Assembly: GCA_007130355.1 (NCBI GenBank)
Contig: SLSQ01000023.1
Location: 1-5,788, forward strand
DNA: 5,788 nt
From: Trueperaceae bacterium
GTDB lineage: Bacteria; Deinococcota; Deinococci; Deinococcales; Trueperaceae
Reading direction: 5' to 3'
Position 1 is the stretch's first letter, and each line of letters begins with the position of its first letter. A program made the translations under genes and the position numbers. Positions 5,782-5,788 of the stretch are shown here, piece by piece. The notes under the pieces were generated by a model. It did not search any database and had not been told where the DNA came from. It saw only the letters and a program-made list of their open reading frames with translations.

Positions 5782-5788
5782 TCCGCCC

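Noticed and set aside
1..5788. CRISPR arrays, tRNA or rRNA genes, insertion sequences
   Set aside because: No regularly spaced repeats, cloverleaf-like sequence, transposase motifs or terminal inverted repeats were seen on either strand.

Overview
The window is GC-rich chromosomal DNA. It carries the 3' end of a conserved ribosomal operon (ssb-rpsR-rplI) followed by two divergently transcribed heavy-metal P1B-type ATPases. The best guess for the organism is a high-GC member of Deinococcota (Deinococcus-Thermus), perhaps a Truepera-like lineage. Three things recalled from known proteins support this: S18 ends in TEKLVRK as in Thermus and Deinococcus, L9 resembles Thermus L9 throughout (for example the PYRPHPEV and IYGSV segments), and the SSB tail FPPEEDLPF is Thermus-like. 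A leaderless-type start with a TANNNT box just upstream also fits. No database search was possible, so the assignment is an inference.

Layout. Positions 1-844 (+ strand) hold the C-terminal tail of SSB, then S18 (rpsR) and L9 (rplI). The genes are joined by stop/start overlaps (TGATG and GTGA), which implies translational coupling. Positions 845-1023 are a convergent intergenic gap with a 15-bp GC-rich hairpin almost midway between two stop codons; it probably terminates transcription from both sides. Positions 1024-3633 (- strand) encode CopA, a Cu(I)-exporting P1B-1 ATPase with two N-terminal metal-binding domains that look like a fairly recent internal duplication. Positions 3634-3753 are a divergent promoter region with a perfect ACCCCCTAGGGGGT palindrome resembling CsoR-type copper operators. 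The palindrome overlaps a canonical four-tract G-quadruplex motif. Positions 3754-5781 (+ strand) encode a P1B-4 ATPase with SPC and HEGGT motifs, the subgroup that exports Co(II), Fe(II) or Zn(II). It appears to be read from a leaderless transcript.

How they work together: the ribosomal genes are housekeeping and functionally unrelated to the rest. The two ATPases would move Cu(I) and a divalent metal out of the cytosol, and they share a 120-bp control region, so coordinated metal control is plausible. No metal sensor (CsoR, CueR) or copper chaperone is encoded in the window. Nothing here is clearly a novel system. The most interesting parts are the composite operator/G4 control region, the pairing of two P1B subtypes, and the zinc-type (C+) S18.
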